Assembly: GCA_946902875.1 (NCBI GenBank)
Contig: OX336354.1
Location: 9,893,247 to 9,957,246 of the forward strand
Reading direction: 5' to 3'
Source: Nematopogon swammerdamellus
Taxonomy: Eukaryota > Arthropoda > Insecta > Lepidoptera > Adelidae
DNA: 64,000 nt
A model generated the notes under the pieces. That model had not been told where the DNA came from, made no database searches, and saw only the letters and a program-made list of their open reading frames with translations. Positions 11,141-22,849 of the stretch are shown here, in pieces (the stretch's first letter is position 1; each line of letters opens with the position of its first letter). The translations under genes were made by a program, and so were the position numbers.

Positions 11141-12035
11141 TGAAATACGACACAATCTTCACGTCTATTAGAGCATTGTGAAACTATATTAATTGTGGCA
11201 AGTTTGCTTCCATCTAACTCCTTGCCGTCCACGCAGTCTCGTGGGCTGATTGCTCCATTGTCCGGTCGGTCGCGACAATAACTCGATTAGTGCTGCCTTC
11301 CTGCCTCCTACCCCCTCCCCTCTTCCGCAGTGTCCGGTGGAGATCGCAGCCTCCGTGCCAGGACTGGATAGAGTAGACTGGATATGTTCTGAAATGATAA
11401 TATCATTTTTGTAAGTATTGTACTTATATAACGTGGTGCATGGACTCATTTCGTGAGGTTTGTTTAAGTGAACCTTTTATGACTTCTGGATTCGTACACA
11501 TGTCATGTGTCCTTAATTTTTTTCCGTCCCCAGAGAACGAATAATCCGAGAAGTTCATTGATTCACGTACACCTAGATTTTGAACAACAAAACTTTATTC
11601 ATGGTAAATAGTTCAAACTAGTAGCTGTATTAACAAAATATAGTAACACAAACAATTTATCACGGGTTTATCCTCATTTAGTGTTTCGTCTATAACTCTG
11701 CCTATATCTTTCGAAATTTGCTCAAGCAATAATAAATTATCGCTTAATTTGCTAAGCTTAAAGTGAAGACATGTCCATATCACTTTCCAAATATTCCAAT
11801 TACTCCCTGACTCTGCTCCGTCCGACAAAGGTCCTGGTAATAGTCACTTAACTAGGTTCCTTCCTTCCAAGATACCTCCCTTACTTAGTTCGCTTTATCA
11901 AGCGTCCATTAAGTTCGCCTTTGGCAATTTAATAGTCTCGCTCTGTGGGACAAAACCGCTTGGTCAAGTTGGCACGTAAATTGGGTGCAAGGTATTTTGA
12001 TGCACCTTTGAAATTGGAACTACCTCTACCGTGCG
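11141..12035. other. Intergenic, nothing recognised
   Basis: The GC-richer 11215-11350 part gives an open minus frame rich in Arg and Gly without recognisable motifs. No repeat family from this window. Confidence 0.4.
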
Positions 12036-12403
12036 TTTTTTTTTTATGGAATCTTACACGGTTGGCTACATCACCTACAACGTCCGTGATGTCAGCCCAT
12101 AACACCGGGTGAACTAGGTGCCATGTCAATGCTTCCCCCTTTTGATAGTGCCGGTTCACTGAACTGGTCAGAAAACACAAACTATTTACATAGCCGTTTC
12201 GACCGACGTTTCATTCAGTGCGGTGGTACCAACCCGGGCGGGTTAAACCCTACCACCAAGTAAGATTAGGAGGAAAGGGACCTACAGTTTTAAGAGGAAT
12301 CCGAACCTCGGTCAGCCTCCAACGGTCAGCGGTCACCCATCCAAATACTGACCGCACCCAGCGTTGCTTAACATTCAATAGCGACAGTTGACTGTATGGT
12401 GTT
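12036..12403 (-). mobile_element. SINE-A, near full length, 5S rRNA-like head
   Basis: On the minus strand, from 12403 down: GTCAACTGTCGCTATTGA, then TTAAGCAACGCTGGG..GGTCAGTATTTGGATGGGTGACCGCT, which resembles the box A/IE/box C region of 5S rRNA, then TTCGGATTCC, AAAACTGTAGGTCCC, the central domain GGTGGTAGGGTTTAACCCGC and GGTACCACCGCACTGAATG, the body and the tail ending CCATAAAA. The first ~20 bp of the head are missing. As a SINE it would be transcribed by RNA polymerase III and moved by a partner LINE. Confidence 0.85.
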
Positions 12404-12733
12404 TATAAATTTAGTTTCATTTAGTAATATTGTACAGTTTTTTTTCTTTCTTACCGCAGATAAAAAGATCCTATGAGTTATAGTTTAGCGGACGTATGAG
12501 AGTGAGTGCAAGCCCTATTATCTTACAATGGTGACTCGTTGCACTATTCATCATCGGCGGAGGCTCTACTGACGGAGGCTGTGGCGCTGCGCCCGTTGAC
12601 ATTCTCGCTCTACACTCGCGGCCATGAGAAGTGGTTATACAAACAAACTGTTGTAAATAATGGAAAAGTTTGGAGAGACAGATGGATGATCGAGATTAAA
12701 ACATAATATTGAGGGAAAATACCCCAAATTACC
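12404..12733. other. Intergenic, nothing recognised
   Basis: A GC-richer stretch at 12545-12625 sits in a 66-codon plus-strand frame (12506-12706), but there are no motifs and no splice sites that I trust. Confidence 0.4.
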
Positions 12734-12882
12734 GAGTCCTTCAAGAGGGGCGTGAATAGACACCTGTCATGCCGGCATGGCATTCGCAACCACCGCATAC
12801 GACCAAATGTCCATGGGCAACGACCTTATGAGTTGGACCTTATGGCTCGGCGCCTCATGTCGCGTATTCAATAAAAAATATA
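12734..12882 (+). mobile_element. LINE-D tail
   Basis: GAGTCCTTCAAGAGGGGCGTG..CACCTGTCATGCCGGCATGGCATTCGCAACC encodes the SFKRGVNRHLSCRHGIRNH-type C-terminus, followed by CCATGGGCAACG and TCATGTCGCGTATTCAATAAAAAA as the 3' end. It is truncated 5' of the FPPKY motif. Confidence 0.8.
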
Positions 12883-13199
12883 CATTAGAATGCGGTAAAT
12901 ACAATTATATTACACGCAAAGGCAGACTTATTCTTTGAAGAATTTTTTTCTAGCTAAATTATTTCAAAGATGCGACCTACATGTCTTTTCGAGTTTAGTA
13001 TAAGTGCTTTATTTAGCCATGAGTAACACACAAACAAGATTTAATTGACACAAATACCATCTTCAATCCTGGTTGTGTGACGATGCTGCTAGGAAAGAAC
13101 TATTTGAACGTGCTGTGTGATTGTGAACTGTAATTGAATGTTGTTCAAAATTGTTGGTGAACTTACATATCTACATACCGAACTTGTGTTCTATGCGCT
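12883..13199. other. Intergenic, nothing recognised
   Basis: AT-rich, with no coding or repeat signal. Confidence 0.4.
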
Positions 13200-13814
13200 A
13201 TTTTGTTATGTCGGCCCATATGATAATATTATAAAACCTCACTCAGGGAAAACCTGTTTTCTACATCAACATTTGTGAGTAATATTTTTTTTCTTTGATA
13301 AGTTTCTAAAACTTAGTAGGTTATGTATTGATAGTACTCTTATATTTTTAAATTATAATACATAATAAATTAAAAAAACACATTTTACATAATATTTCGA
13401 CTTTTATTAGTCGTTTGACACATTAATTGTATATTATATTTTAAATTGTTTGTTATCTGACGACGACTAATAAAAGGCGAAATATTATGTAAAATATGTG
13501 TTTTTTTAAATGCACAAAATATATATTATAATAAACACTAAAACCAAATATTGGTCTAAATAAAAGTATTTAAATTATCTAAGTCTCGTATTTACTGAAA
13601 TATTAAACCAAATATGTAAGATTTTAAATAAAAAAAAACGTATTCAAAATTAAATTGCTAGAAACACCAGGAAAAACAAATTTATGAAAAGGCAGTAGAC
13701 TAGCTTTTAAGTTTTAGAAATGAAAGAAAATTAATTTCAATATAGCTCACATTTTGATATCGAAAACAGGTTTCTCCTGAGGGAATATTTTTGTATGGGC
13801 TGACACAACAAAAT
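13200..13814. mobile_element. Non-autonomous inverted-repeat element with nested hairpin
   Basis: The outer arms match in inverted orientation: ATTTTGTTATGTCGGCCCATA..GGGAAAACCTGTTTTC (13200-13285) against GAAAACAGGTTTCTCCTGAGGG..TATGGGCTGACACAACAAAAT (13740-13814). Inside lies a second inverted repeat with about 43-bp arms (13373-13416 and 13461-13509), CACATTTTACATAATATTTCG against CGAAATATTATGTAAAATATGTG. There is no open frame of note. The structure fits a MITE or foldback transposon carrying another MITE; the exact ends and the target duplication were not resolved. Confidence 0.6.
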
Positions 13815-15319
13815 GGTAACCTCTGTGTTTTTCTGAATTATTATTATAACACTGTTGGTTTAACTTTTAATAAACAAAATTATAAATACCAATAATATAG
13901 TGGTGTCCAGTTTTAAGCGCCAGTAGTGTAGCAGGCGACGCGGCTCACGTAACTGAACACAATGTCCTGGGAAAATGTCCCTGCGGATTGTCTTTGGAAT
14001 TAATTACGAACCGGACGCCGACATCTAGCGCAGACATCTAGCGCTGACTTGACAATGACTTTTTACACGAGATCGGGGGGTGTATTCCTAACTTCGCGAG
14101 TGTATAGGTAGAGATAGAATTTCGATTATGTTATTTTTGCGCAGTAAATAACTAAAAATCCTCGAGTGTAATTATATTAAGGCAGTTATAATAAGACATT
14201 TATTTCTAAAAATATGGTATAGATACACTCGAATGTTCGCGTTTGAAGACGGGCACAGGCATTAGTTTCTACGATGCCTCGACCGCTGATCAAGAAGAAA
14301 GTCAACCATAAAATCACTGGCACCCCCGTGGCCTTAGCACTAATATATAAGAAACATAAAAAAAATTAAAATTAATAAAAAATATAATATATTCACGATT
14401 CTCAACCTCATGCATGATACAAGCTCAGGTACATCTTCAGATACAAGGTCAGCTTTCCATAAAAATGTCACGTGTGATCTGCAACAAAAAATTTTAATTG
14501 ATGCAAATTCTAAAATTCTTAATTAAGAACCATTAACATACCTATTTACACAATTTAACATTACCGACACATTCACGTCTCATTAAAAATGATTGTTATT
14601 ATACAAGTATGTTAATTAATACCAATTTTGTTAAATTTAGTAGAATTCTGTATGTATAATAGTTACCTAATGCTTTTAATTACCTGCCAAGGTATAAAAT
14701 AAATAAAATGCTAAACAGAATAACCAATCACTTATCTACACAGAAGGATGTTTATTGAAAGCAAATTAAAATAAACTTTACATAATGAAGATAATATAAC
14801 AACATAATTTATATTATGTACATAACTATCTATACCCATATGTATTATTGTTTAAGTGTTTAATTAATCTATTAATTATTTAAACATCTTTACAAAGTGC
14901 TAAAATCATAGCTAAGTATACCTACCTACTATTATGATATCAGCAATGAATTAAAAAGGCTAGATTTGCTATTGACATACAAATTGCTTCGTCCCCAACA
15001 TCATCTACAAATTAATGCACACAATTTTCATCTGGGCCTATCATGAGCTATCATGGACTGCCATGCGGAAAAGTCGCACAATAAGGCACCGGCGAAGTGT
15101 AGAGACGTAGAGTCGCTTCATGTTTTGTCCATACAATATTTCCGAAACGAGCGAATTTTTTTCGTCGTCGTTCATTCGATTTACTTTAACGTAAAAGTCG
15201 TACGATAGCTCCAATGGCTCGTAATAAGCTCATTTTTGTTGATGAAGATATGCGAAGTAGCAAGTTTGACACATACAGATACAAATATTTACAATTCCGT
15301 CTGTAAGCACACAATTTTT
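13815..15319. other. AT-rich intergenic DNA
   Basis: No gene or known family. A 12-bp motif (GACATCTAGCGC) is tandemly repeated at about 14020-14045. The rest is AT-rich with frequent A- or T-runs. Confidence 0.45.
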
Positions 15320-15652
15320 AAAACCGGCCATGTGCGAGCGGAACTCGCGCATCATGGTTTCCGCGCAACAAAAAAAAGAGTTGAAAACAAAACATGTTTT
15401 TTGTATAGGGTATCCTTAAATTTTCACTTTTTCTACTTTTTATTATTTGTTGTTATGTCCGCCATAACAACACAATATATATTCTGCGAAAATTTCAACT
15501 AGCTAGCTATACAGTCCCAAAGATACAGCCATCGGATGGACGGTCGGACGGGCGGACGGACGGACGGACGGACGGTCGGACGGATGGACGGATAGACAGA
15601 CAGACAAACGGCGTAGGCTTAGTAATAGTCTTCCGTACGCGGAATGTACGGA
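15320..15652 (+). mobile_element. Rep-I copy 1 with GGAC microsatellite
   Basis: It starts AAAACCGGCCATGTGCGAGCG and GAACTCGCGCATCA, a near-palindrome. The middle contains TTGTTGTTATGTCCGCCATAACAACACA and GCGAAAATTTCAACTAGCTAG. It ends in ACAGCCATCGGATGGACGGTCGGACGG.. (15533-15600) and GGCGTAGGCTTAGTAATAGTCTTCCGTACG. Equivalent blocks in the same order are in copies at 22.85, 27.6 and 60.1 kb (the last two inverted). No protein is encoded; the terminal near-palindrome suggests a small non-autonomous DNA element. Confidence 0.75.
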
Positions 15653-15951
15653 CGTACACCTAAATATGACGTTTCAACTGCTCGACGAGTGGCTATTCTA
15701 TGCTTTAGAATATCCGAATTTAAACAACATACCTCAGTAATGCTAACGACGGTGCGAGATATCTCATTTTATTGGTATCCTCATTTATCAGCGAGTCAGC
15801 ACGTGGCTTGTTACCAAGTAAACAAATATTCACATGACCTGTGACCCGCAATCCATCCGTGTGCTCGTTAAGCTCAGCTTAGTGAAGTTATTCTGCGTTT
15901 TGAATATGTACAAAAATGGTCACAAAGAGTTACACCCTTGCAAATGTATCA

Positions 15952-16060
15952 TTTTTAGGGTTTCGTAGCCAGCGACGTTGTCTACGAAACCCTAAGGGTC
16001 CCTTTAGATGTCCGTCTCTCCGTCCGTCTGTCTGCCAGACGAGCTGTCCGAAGTGGTTAC
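15952..16060. repeat. Short hairpin followed by a CCGT-rich stretch
   Basis: TTAGGGTTTCGTAG (15955-15968) and CTACGAAACCCTAA (15982-15995) are perfect 14-bp inverted arms around a 13-nt loop, followed by GTCCGTCTCTCCGTCCGTCTGTC. The opening TTTTTAGGGTTTCGTA resembles the TTTTTAGGGTTCCGTA end of Rep-I, apparently duplicated in inverted form. Confidence 0.6.
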
Positions 16061-17427
16061 CTACTCAAGAATGTAAAACTCGAAAAACCTAAAAAAGAAA
16101 AAAAATCATATTCATAATATAATATAATATAGTATAGTCTATTTAGTTCTTACGGCACGAAAAATATTTGTTTATCGACACTAATATTATAAAGAGGTAA
16201 AGTTTGTAAGTTTGGATTTTATTTATTTTTATTTATTTATTCTTGGGAAATTTCTTATGAGACATATTATTGTATGTAGCTACTGTACCACTATCGAATT
16301 TCCACTTAGATTCTCTATAATATATTATATGAAGCTACATTTCCACTGACTGCTGATTGACATGATTAATCTTAGCTGAGCTCGTCGGGTCGACCTAGGA
16401 ATAATTCCGAACTGTTTGAAATTGTGTGCAAAATGGTGTGCGTTTTCTATATTTCGCTCATTTTTCGTGCTACAAATGAAATTTACCCATCGTTTTGTGT
16501 TAATTTGGCTATTGCCGATATCTCTAGATAGTGATAAGTTTATATAATATGTAACATCACTATTCTTAAGTTAGGTTTTTTTTATTTCTTTAGTTATTAG
16601 TATTACTTTTTTCCGTTAACTTATATCCCTTAATATAATATTCAATTACATTATATTGTATTCCAGTACATTTCAATATATTTTAATATTATTATAAAGA
16701 CTGAGCAGCATAGTTGGAGGTGATCGAATTCGAATAAAATCTAATTCGCTGTTAGCCCGCCTTTAACGCGAACGGAGCCACGGACACAGCTAGTACACTT
16801 TCTTACCCGTCCGGTACTAGTAGTGAGACAATCAAAAGAATGCGGTGTGGATATACGTGTAGCTGTGTACCTGCTGGAGTTGTGGTAATATTCAAATTGT
16901 CGTGAGCTTGAACATTGGGTCGGTCCGGTCGCCGCGGCGCGCGGCACCCCACTGCCGCCCATTTGTAACACATAATGCTCACCATCCATTTTAAAGCCGA
17001 GCGTCCAGTGAGCAGTAATATTTTCTTGAAACTGAAGTCGAAAATTGTCACGCCGCACTCGGACACCGGAACTACGGAAAAAGGAGTGGCTGGAACGGTC
17101 GTACTATTGAACCTGAACTGAAACCACGATGGTACTGGTTGCACAGAATTTTATAAAAATATAAATTAATATGTCAGTGTCAAAAAACTAGAAATAAAAT
17201 TCAGTTGGAAAAATAATTATTAAATTTTCCATTATCAACACAAGATGATAATTTTACTTACGACATTTTAGTCCGTACTACGATAAAATTAGTCTTCACA
17301 GACATGTTTACAATGCGGCTGAACGTCTGCACTGAGTCGCGATCTAGTGCCTAATATGAAGTAAGTTAATCGATAATTACTTGCGGCGCGCCGACCACGG
17401 ATCCTTTTCCCTCAAAACCTGCTCAAA
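16061..17427. other. Intergenic, nothing recognised
   Basis: Mostly AT-rich. A GC-richer stretch lies at 16900-16975 (CCGGTCGCCGCGGCGCGCGG) within two overlapping minus-strand open frames (16741-17144). I recognise no domain in either and cannot choose between them. Confidence 0.4.
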
Positions 17428-17562
17428 TGCTCTCTGACTGGAATCAACGAACATGCATAAAAATATGATTGTGGAAGAAGCGTCAGAGGTCTGTTCAATG
17501 TAGAGACCCATTCATTGTCTGCTCGCCCCATTAGGAAACAAGCGTAATAATTTGTATGCATA
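17428..17562 (+). mobile_element. LINE-M 3' remnant
   Basis: CGAACATGCATAAAAATATGATTGTGGAAGAAGCGTCAGAGGTCTG corresponds to the RRACMKNIMGVEEAAEVC coding region of the 54-kb LINE-M copy, followed by GCTCGCCCCATTAGGAAACAAGCGTAATAA for its TACCCCACCGGGAAACAGGCGTGACG. It is strongly decayed. Confidence 0.6.
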
Positions 17563-19256
17563 GAATGCATTTATAGGAAAAACATCGCGAGTAAACAATA
17601 CACTGATGTATTAACTTTTTTTTTAAGATCATTAATTGAACATATCTAGTTAGAACAAATCAATTACACAATAACATTAAAATGTATTTAAATTTCACTC
17701 GACTTTTTAGATATTCGGTTTTGAAGATCTTAGGCCTCCTGAAATTAAATATATAATATTTAAATACAATACAATGCAATACAAATCAGTTTATTTTTGT
17801 AAATAAAATGACAAAGTCACACTAATAATGAAAATTTGTCTTAAAATTGACGATGTGCGTCAATAAATTCATACATAATGACAAATACAAATACAATTTT
17901 ATATTTTATGCACAATAAATAAAAAATTAGTTTATAAATTAAATTTTATGTAAAGCTTTGAGCTCATAAAATTCGGTTTAAGTTTAGTGTTCAACGGCCC
18001 TAACAAGCGCGACTGCGCCCTCGTTACTAGCTAACTAACCGACAAACTATCGGTTATCCATAAAAGTGATTGTGTATTCTTTTTGATAAATATTCGAACT
18101 TCTCAGCTTAGTACATAGTTACCGCAGAAATAAGTATTTAGAAAGGACATCGGCTTGTCGAGGAGGCGAAAAAAGTGAACAAAGACGACATCAGAAAATA
18201 TTTAAAATCAGAACAAATTGTTTTTATTGCACATTAAAACATAATACTAAATGCAGATGTTCCTAACATTTTTAACACTAAAATTCAACATGTTTTAATA
18301 TTAATATCTTTATTAACGTATAGGAACATATTTATATTAACAACAATCACTAATAGAAGTGTGAAGAGTTTCCCTAAATAGCCGAAATTACAAACGAGAG
18401 ACGGCGCGTCAAAATCATTGCATTTAAAATTTAACTGCGAGCTATGTGCGACTATTAAAAGGATAACTGCTATGCGAATTTCCTTATATGCATTCTTGCC
18501 GCTACTGCGACGCCCCAAAGTGTCGCACGCACAGGTTGGGAATCTCTGGAATCAGACATATTCTTCTAGTCTACACTTCCTATGAATACTTGACTTGGAC
18601 ATATTCATTACATATAAGTGGAACATACCCATTCCAGTTTGTCCATCTTGGTATTTCGTTACACTTATTCACTCACATAATGACTGTTTAATAGAGAATA
18701 AAAAAATAGAGTGAATGCCGACCAACAAGATAAAATATGTACAATGTATGACGATGCCGTTTCTGGATATATATGTTCGCGTTGTAGTTACTTCACTTGG
18801 ACTGCGCAGAGCAAATTTGTCTGGGACACCGTCTACAGGCTTGTGGTTTGTTGTTAGTTTATTTTTATGACGTGTGACAAATATGAAGTTTTATACGTAC
18901 ACGGATGGAAATTAATACGTTAGTACCACCCCTAAATATGTATTTGTAATCCAAAATATGTCGTTTGTGTGTATAAGTATGTATGTATGTATGCATGTAT
19001 GTATGCATGTATGTAACTCAAGAACGACACAATCTTATTTAATCGCGATTTTATCCCCATGTAATTCAACAAAATATCTCCGCCAGGTTATATATTAGCA
19101 ACTAATACGTATAAGTATTCTGTGATATTAGGTGACTTGATTTCTTCAAGAGAGTAAACCGTTTATCTAAACGCAGCTCGTCCTATGATCTCGGAAACTA
19201 AGGCGACAGCGGCTAAAAGCTCTACAGAAACGATCGTTTGTTAACATATTTGCGTT
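17563..19256. other. AT-rich intergenic DNA with a GTAT microsatellite
   Basis: A (GTAT)n/(GCAT) tract lies at 18978-19015. ORFs at 18285-18518 (minus) and 18488-18691 (plus) carry no motif. No copy of the window's repeat families was seen. Confidence 0.45.
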
Positions 19257-19331
19257 TAAGTTGTCGGGTCTCGCTCGATAGATGTACCCAGCCCACTGCC
19301 AATTCAGCTTGCTGCATACTTATCAACTTAT
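19257..19331 (-). mobile_element. LINE-J fragment
   Basis: TTGTCGGGTCT..GATGTACCCAGCCCACTGCCAATTCAGCTTGC is the reverse complement of the region encoding the KLKWQWAGHI-type motif of LINE-J; the longer copy at 45.5-45.74 kb contains the same block. Only about 75 bp are present. Confidence 0.7.
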
Positions 19332-19909
19332 CATATACATTTGATACAGTATACTTTTTATAGTTCGAAGATTTTTCTACGAAGCGTGTCGCCGGGAGGA
19401 TGGAGGAATACTGATAATATTAAAAATATGAGCGAGTTACTGTCATATTCCTGTAATAAAGAACTGATGGCCAAAACCGCAACCGTTTATTCATTCGCAA
19501 TTGATGTAACATTCCAGGCAGATTGGAAGTCCATGTGTTGTTTGATGTGTACGTTCGATTTTGCAACATCATTCGTGACTACTTCAAACATTCTGAACAC
19601 GAGTACGTGCAGTTTTGGTTGCATTTTTTTACGATAATGAATCATGCGCATAGGTTATTCAAAAATACTGCGAACTACTACATCCCTAAAAATAATAAAC
19701 ATATGCTGTATAGATCCTTAGGCGTCTTTTTTCGCTGACTATTTCGATCAAGAGCATGGTTCAATTCTACGCAATTTAATCACTGACCTGCGCGTGTATT
19801 GTTCAAGGCTACGCAACTCGACGTTCGAACTAGGCTGGGCCGACTTTAGCTTAGGCTAGGCCGACATTAGCCTAGGCTACCTTGATTTAAGCGAGAATTG
19901 TCTTTAAAT
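19332..19909. other. Intergenic, nothing recognised
   Basis: Open frames at 19341-19738 have no recognisable domain. The segment 19829-19880 repeats TAGGCTGGGCCGACTTTAG / TAGGCTAGGCCGACATTAG about 24 bp apart. Confidence 0.4.
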
Positions 19910-19955
19910 TTACTCAGTTCGGCCTTCGGCCTTGGCCTATTTGGCTTGCTTAATC
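19910..19955 (-). repeat. Rep-G single decayed unit
   Basis: CTCAGTTCGGCCTTCGGCCTTGGCC followed by TTGGCTTGCTTAATC matches one inverted 68-bp unit of Rep-G. Confidence 0.5.
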
Positions 19956-21140
19956 CTAGTGAGAACAAAGCTTCATATAAGCACTTCTAGCAAAGTATCT
20001 CACGAATTAGCATTACTGAGTATGTAATCACCGGTGTACCCTTCGTCTTGTATCGCTGTATGCATCAACGTATCTCGCATTACGATTCCCAAGTAACCGC
20101 GCATCAAGACTGAAGAAATCGCAACAAGAAGATATTTTAATATCGCCAGAGAGAAGATGCAGCGCAAAAACAAAGCCCTCCATTGTCAATGTTGCCCCGG
20201 GCTCAGTCGCGGTGCAGTGGCGTGCACTGGATGTACTTTTCGTTTTATTTTTCATTATGTCGGACGCCGCCGCGCTGTGGTAGCCCGCTGGTAGCGTCGG
20301 CCGAGTCGCCTGAAGCTAATCGCATTTTATTACAGCGCTCGCCCACTCATTTATTATTAATTTTTTTGCATCAATAGCCTACATTTTCTTTTTGATATTA
20401 AAATTGCTATTGTTCCAAACGATGCTATCTGATCTTCTCAGTAGTCAGGTGGTGGTCCTCTTTTTACACCGATGATTGTATGCTAAAGATGAAAATGTTT
20501 TGAGCGCGTCCATTCCGGTCGGCCGGGTTTTGAGTAATTCATTGCGTGGAGATGTTTTTCGATGAACAAGCTCAACTGAGAGCATTGTTGGTCTCGTTGC
20601 GAGCAGGAAACATTTTGCAAGAAGTGCTGATTACTTGTATCCTATTATTTGTGTCCTTAACACGATTCTTGTTAAAATTAAGGACAAATTATAACACCAA
20701 TCTGAACTTAAAGGTAACAATGATAACCTCAACATATTTTACGATTAAATAAATAATACAAGATAACATACCAACATTTCTGTTCTAGATTAAACGGAAT
20801 GCGCTGCGACACAACATTCAATACACTACATTCCAGAATAGGGTTATAATATCAATGATATACAAACTAATAAGTGATATTAAGAAAAACATATATTTTC
20901 ATCGGTTCATCAGTCCTCAAATGCATTTCCTCCTCATCTTCTGAACTTGCTCGTATTTCCGACACGCAGTTTTTCACTGAGCGCAATTTTGCCCACGAAT
21001 TGGAGAAAGACGGTGACTGATTTTTAAGGCGGTGATTAGCTAGTTCTTGTGAAAATATATGGGAATAATCCTAAAAAATTATTAAATAATACTAATGAAA
21101 ATAATGAAATAAAATTTAAGTTAATCCATTTAAGTTAAAT
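19956..21140. other. Intergenic, nothing recognised
   Basis: A GC-richer patch at 20193-20325 includes ATGTCGGACGCCGCCGCGCTG at 20256, which meets a TAG after eight codons. No repeat family was identified. Confidence 0.4.
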
Positions 21141-21260
21141 TCGGAAAAGTTTTTAAGGGAGAGAATAAGCTTCGCTGTGCAGAGAGGGAATGCTGCGAGC
21201 ATTATGGGCACATTCCCGACATGCCGAACTCTAGAGGAGCTTTTTTATGTTTATTAGGTA
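21141..21260 (+). mobile_element. LINE-K-related ORF2 C-terminus
   Basis: Frame 21141-21257 reads SEKFLRERISFAVQRGNAA then SIMGTFPTCRTLEELFYVY and a TAG stop. The core ISFAVQRGNAASIMGT matches ISLAIQRGNAASVLGT in the copy at 63.7 kb, but the end of the protein differs, so this is a sister family. The reverse transcriptase domain is absent. Confidence 0.75.
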
Positions 21261-21508
21261 GTTCTTATTGTATATAGTGTAGACAAAATATTTTGAAGTT
21301 AAATATGTCAGTTAATCCATTCGAATTTTTATTTATTAATAGTTTTTTGAATTCTTCCTGTAATTTTAAATAAAAAATTTATATCGATTAGTTGCTGTAA
21401 GTAATTTAAACTCGAATTTGATTATTTATTGGTAAAATAATTCAATTATCAACATCTAATAATCGAAAATTATTTATATTTAATTCTTTAGTTGGAATTA
21501 TATACCTA

Positions 21509-21575
21509 CGTGTGGTGGCGTGCCTTGGGAGAGGCCTATGTCCAGCAGTGGACCGATACAGGCTGATGATGATGA
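21509..21575 (+). mobile_element. LINE-J 3' end with (GAT)n tail
   Basis: GCGTGCCTTGGGAGAGGCCTATGTCCAGCAGTGGACCGATACAGGCTGA encodes ALGEAYVQQWTDTG and a stop, immediately followed by TGATGATGATGA. This is the typical 3' terminus of an endonuclease/reverse transcriptase retrotransposon whose tail is a GAT repeat in place of poly(A). Confidence 0.85.
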
Positions 21576-22185
21576 TCATTAAAATAATTAAAATCGGAAT
21601 ATTCAATCTTTGGCTATATTATGACTACACTATATCACGATTGTCAGTTCCCCTCTACACTACTGGACGAAAACCGGGGATCGATATTTTTAATCATTTT
21701 CATGGTGTAGATTTGCAGTAGCAGACCGGACAGGATTCCAGGAACCAATTCGCGGTAACAATTTTTTTCCAACCGCGGAGAAAGATATTGCATAATTAGT
21801 TTGTGGGACTTAGACAGTGGCGCCGCCTGGACGCTTGGAGGCAAAGGCGAACACTTGCGCTGCGTGCATATGGTAAGGAACCGTCTGTGGGTTTACTTGC
21901 GATTTGCATACATTACAAACTTGGAAAAACTAGGCACCCTTTATAATGAAGCCTGTAGGAAAAACTATTTCATTGCACAAGTACTTATAGTATTGATAAC
22001 GATAATGTTACGCTTAAGCCACTTTGCCATAACATGTATATGTCTGGTAAGAGTGAACTTATTGCTATAGTAAATTTTTCCCGCCAACCCGGTGGAATGA
22101 CAATTTTACGTTTTTACATAGAATCCGAACCATGGAGTGGATGGCAAAGAATTTCAACATCACATTTTAACACACTTAAAGTCAA
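21576..22185. other. Intergenic, nothing recognised
   Basis: The frame 21801-22070 begins MWDLDSGAAWTLGGKGEHLR and is followed by a donor-like ATATG|GTAAGG at about 21872. I recognise no family and do not call it. Confidence 0.35.
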
Positions 22186-22499
22186 TTTTTTTTTATGGAA
22201 ACTGACACGGTTGGCTGCATCGCCTACAACATGCGTGATGTCAGCCCATAACACCGGGTGAACTTGGTGCCACGTCAGTGCTTCCCTTCGGTCGTGCTGG
22301 CTACACTGAACTGGACGGAAAACGCAAACTATTTACATAGCCGCTTCGACCGACCTTTCATTCAGTGCGGTGCTACCAACCCGGGCGGGTTAAACCCTAC
22401 CACCTAGTAATATAAGAAGGGAGTTAGTTGTCTTTTACGACATACACGGGGAGAGATGCAGTGGGGCTATTCTTTTAAAGTACCGGCCCCACACGGTAC
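22186..22499 (-). mobile_element. Chimeric SINE: Rep-B head on SINE-A body
   Basis: Read on the minus strand it begins TACCGTGTGGGGCCGGTACT..GAATAGCCCCACTGCATCTCTCCCCGTG and ATGTCGTAAAAGAC (Rep-B), then ACTCCCTTCTTATATTACTA, and from GGTGGTAGGGTTTAACCCGC onward it is SINE-A through to CCATAAAA. The 5S-like head is absent. An equivalent junction occurs at 45985-46313, and the 3' part only at 29666, so the chimera was mobile as a unit. Confidence 0.85.
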
Positions 22500-22849
22500 T
22501 ATATAAATAAATGTTGAATTCAAATGCACGAGTCAATGTTTGTAGCGCACTCGTAATTAGTACCTATTTAAATCTTTCATACAAAATCTTATGTTATACT
22601 AGCTAACAAAGGAAGTCCAAGCCAGGGTTGGTTCAGACGTCACCTTACATCGCGTGCTTGACCAGGACAGGTGCAATGTAACTCGTTCGCAGTACGCAGC
22701 CTACGTACAGTCACTAACTATAACAGGGATGAGAGGAATAGTACAGCATCCCCACCTATTATAAGTAAGAGTTACTGCTAATGCCGAAAAAAAGATTTCT
22801 TTTGCTAATGCTTGTATGTATTGCGAATATAGAAACACACGTATAAAAT
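22500..22849. other. Intergenic, nothing recognised
   Basis: No family or coding signal. The minus-strand frame over 22701-22925 overlaps the start of Rep-I. Confidence 0.4.

Noticed and set aside
16741..17144. Two overlapping minus-strand open frames of 105 and 113 codons
   Set aside because: Neither shows a domain, splice site or clearly better codon use. The GC-richer composition alone lowers stop frequency.
19829..19880. Repeats of TAGGCTGGGCCGAC
   Set aside because: Only two imperfect copies and no second locus; too little to define a family.
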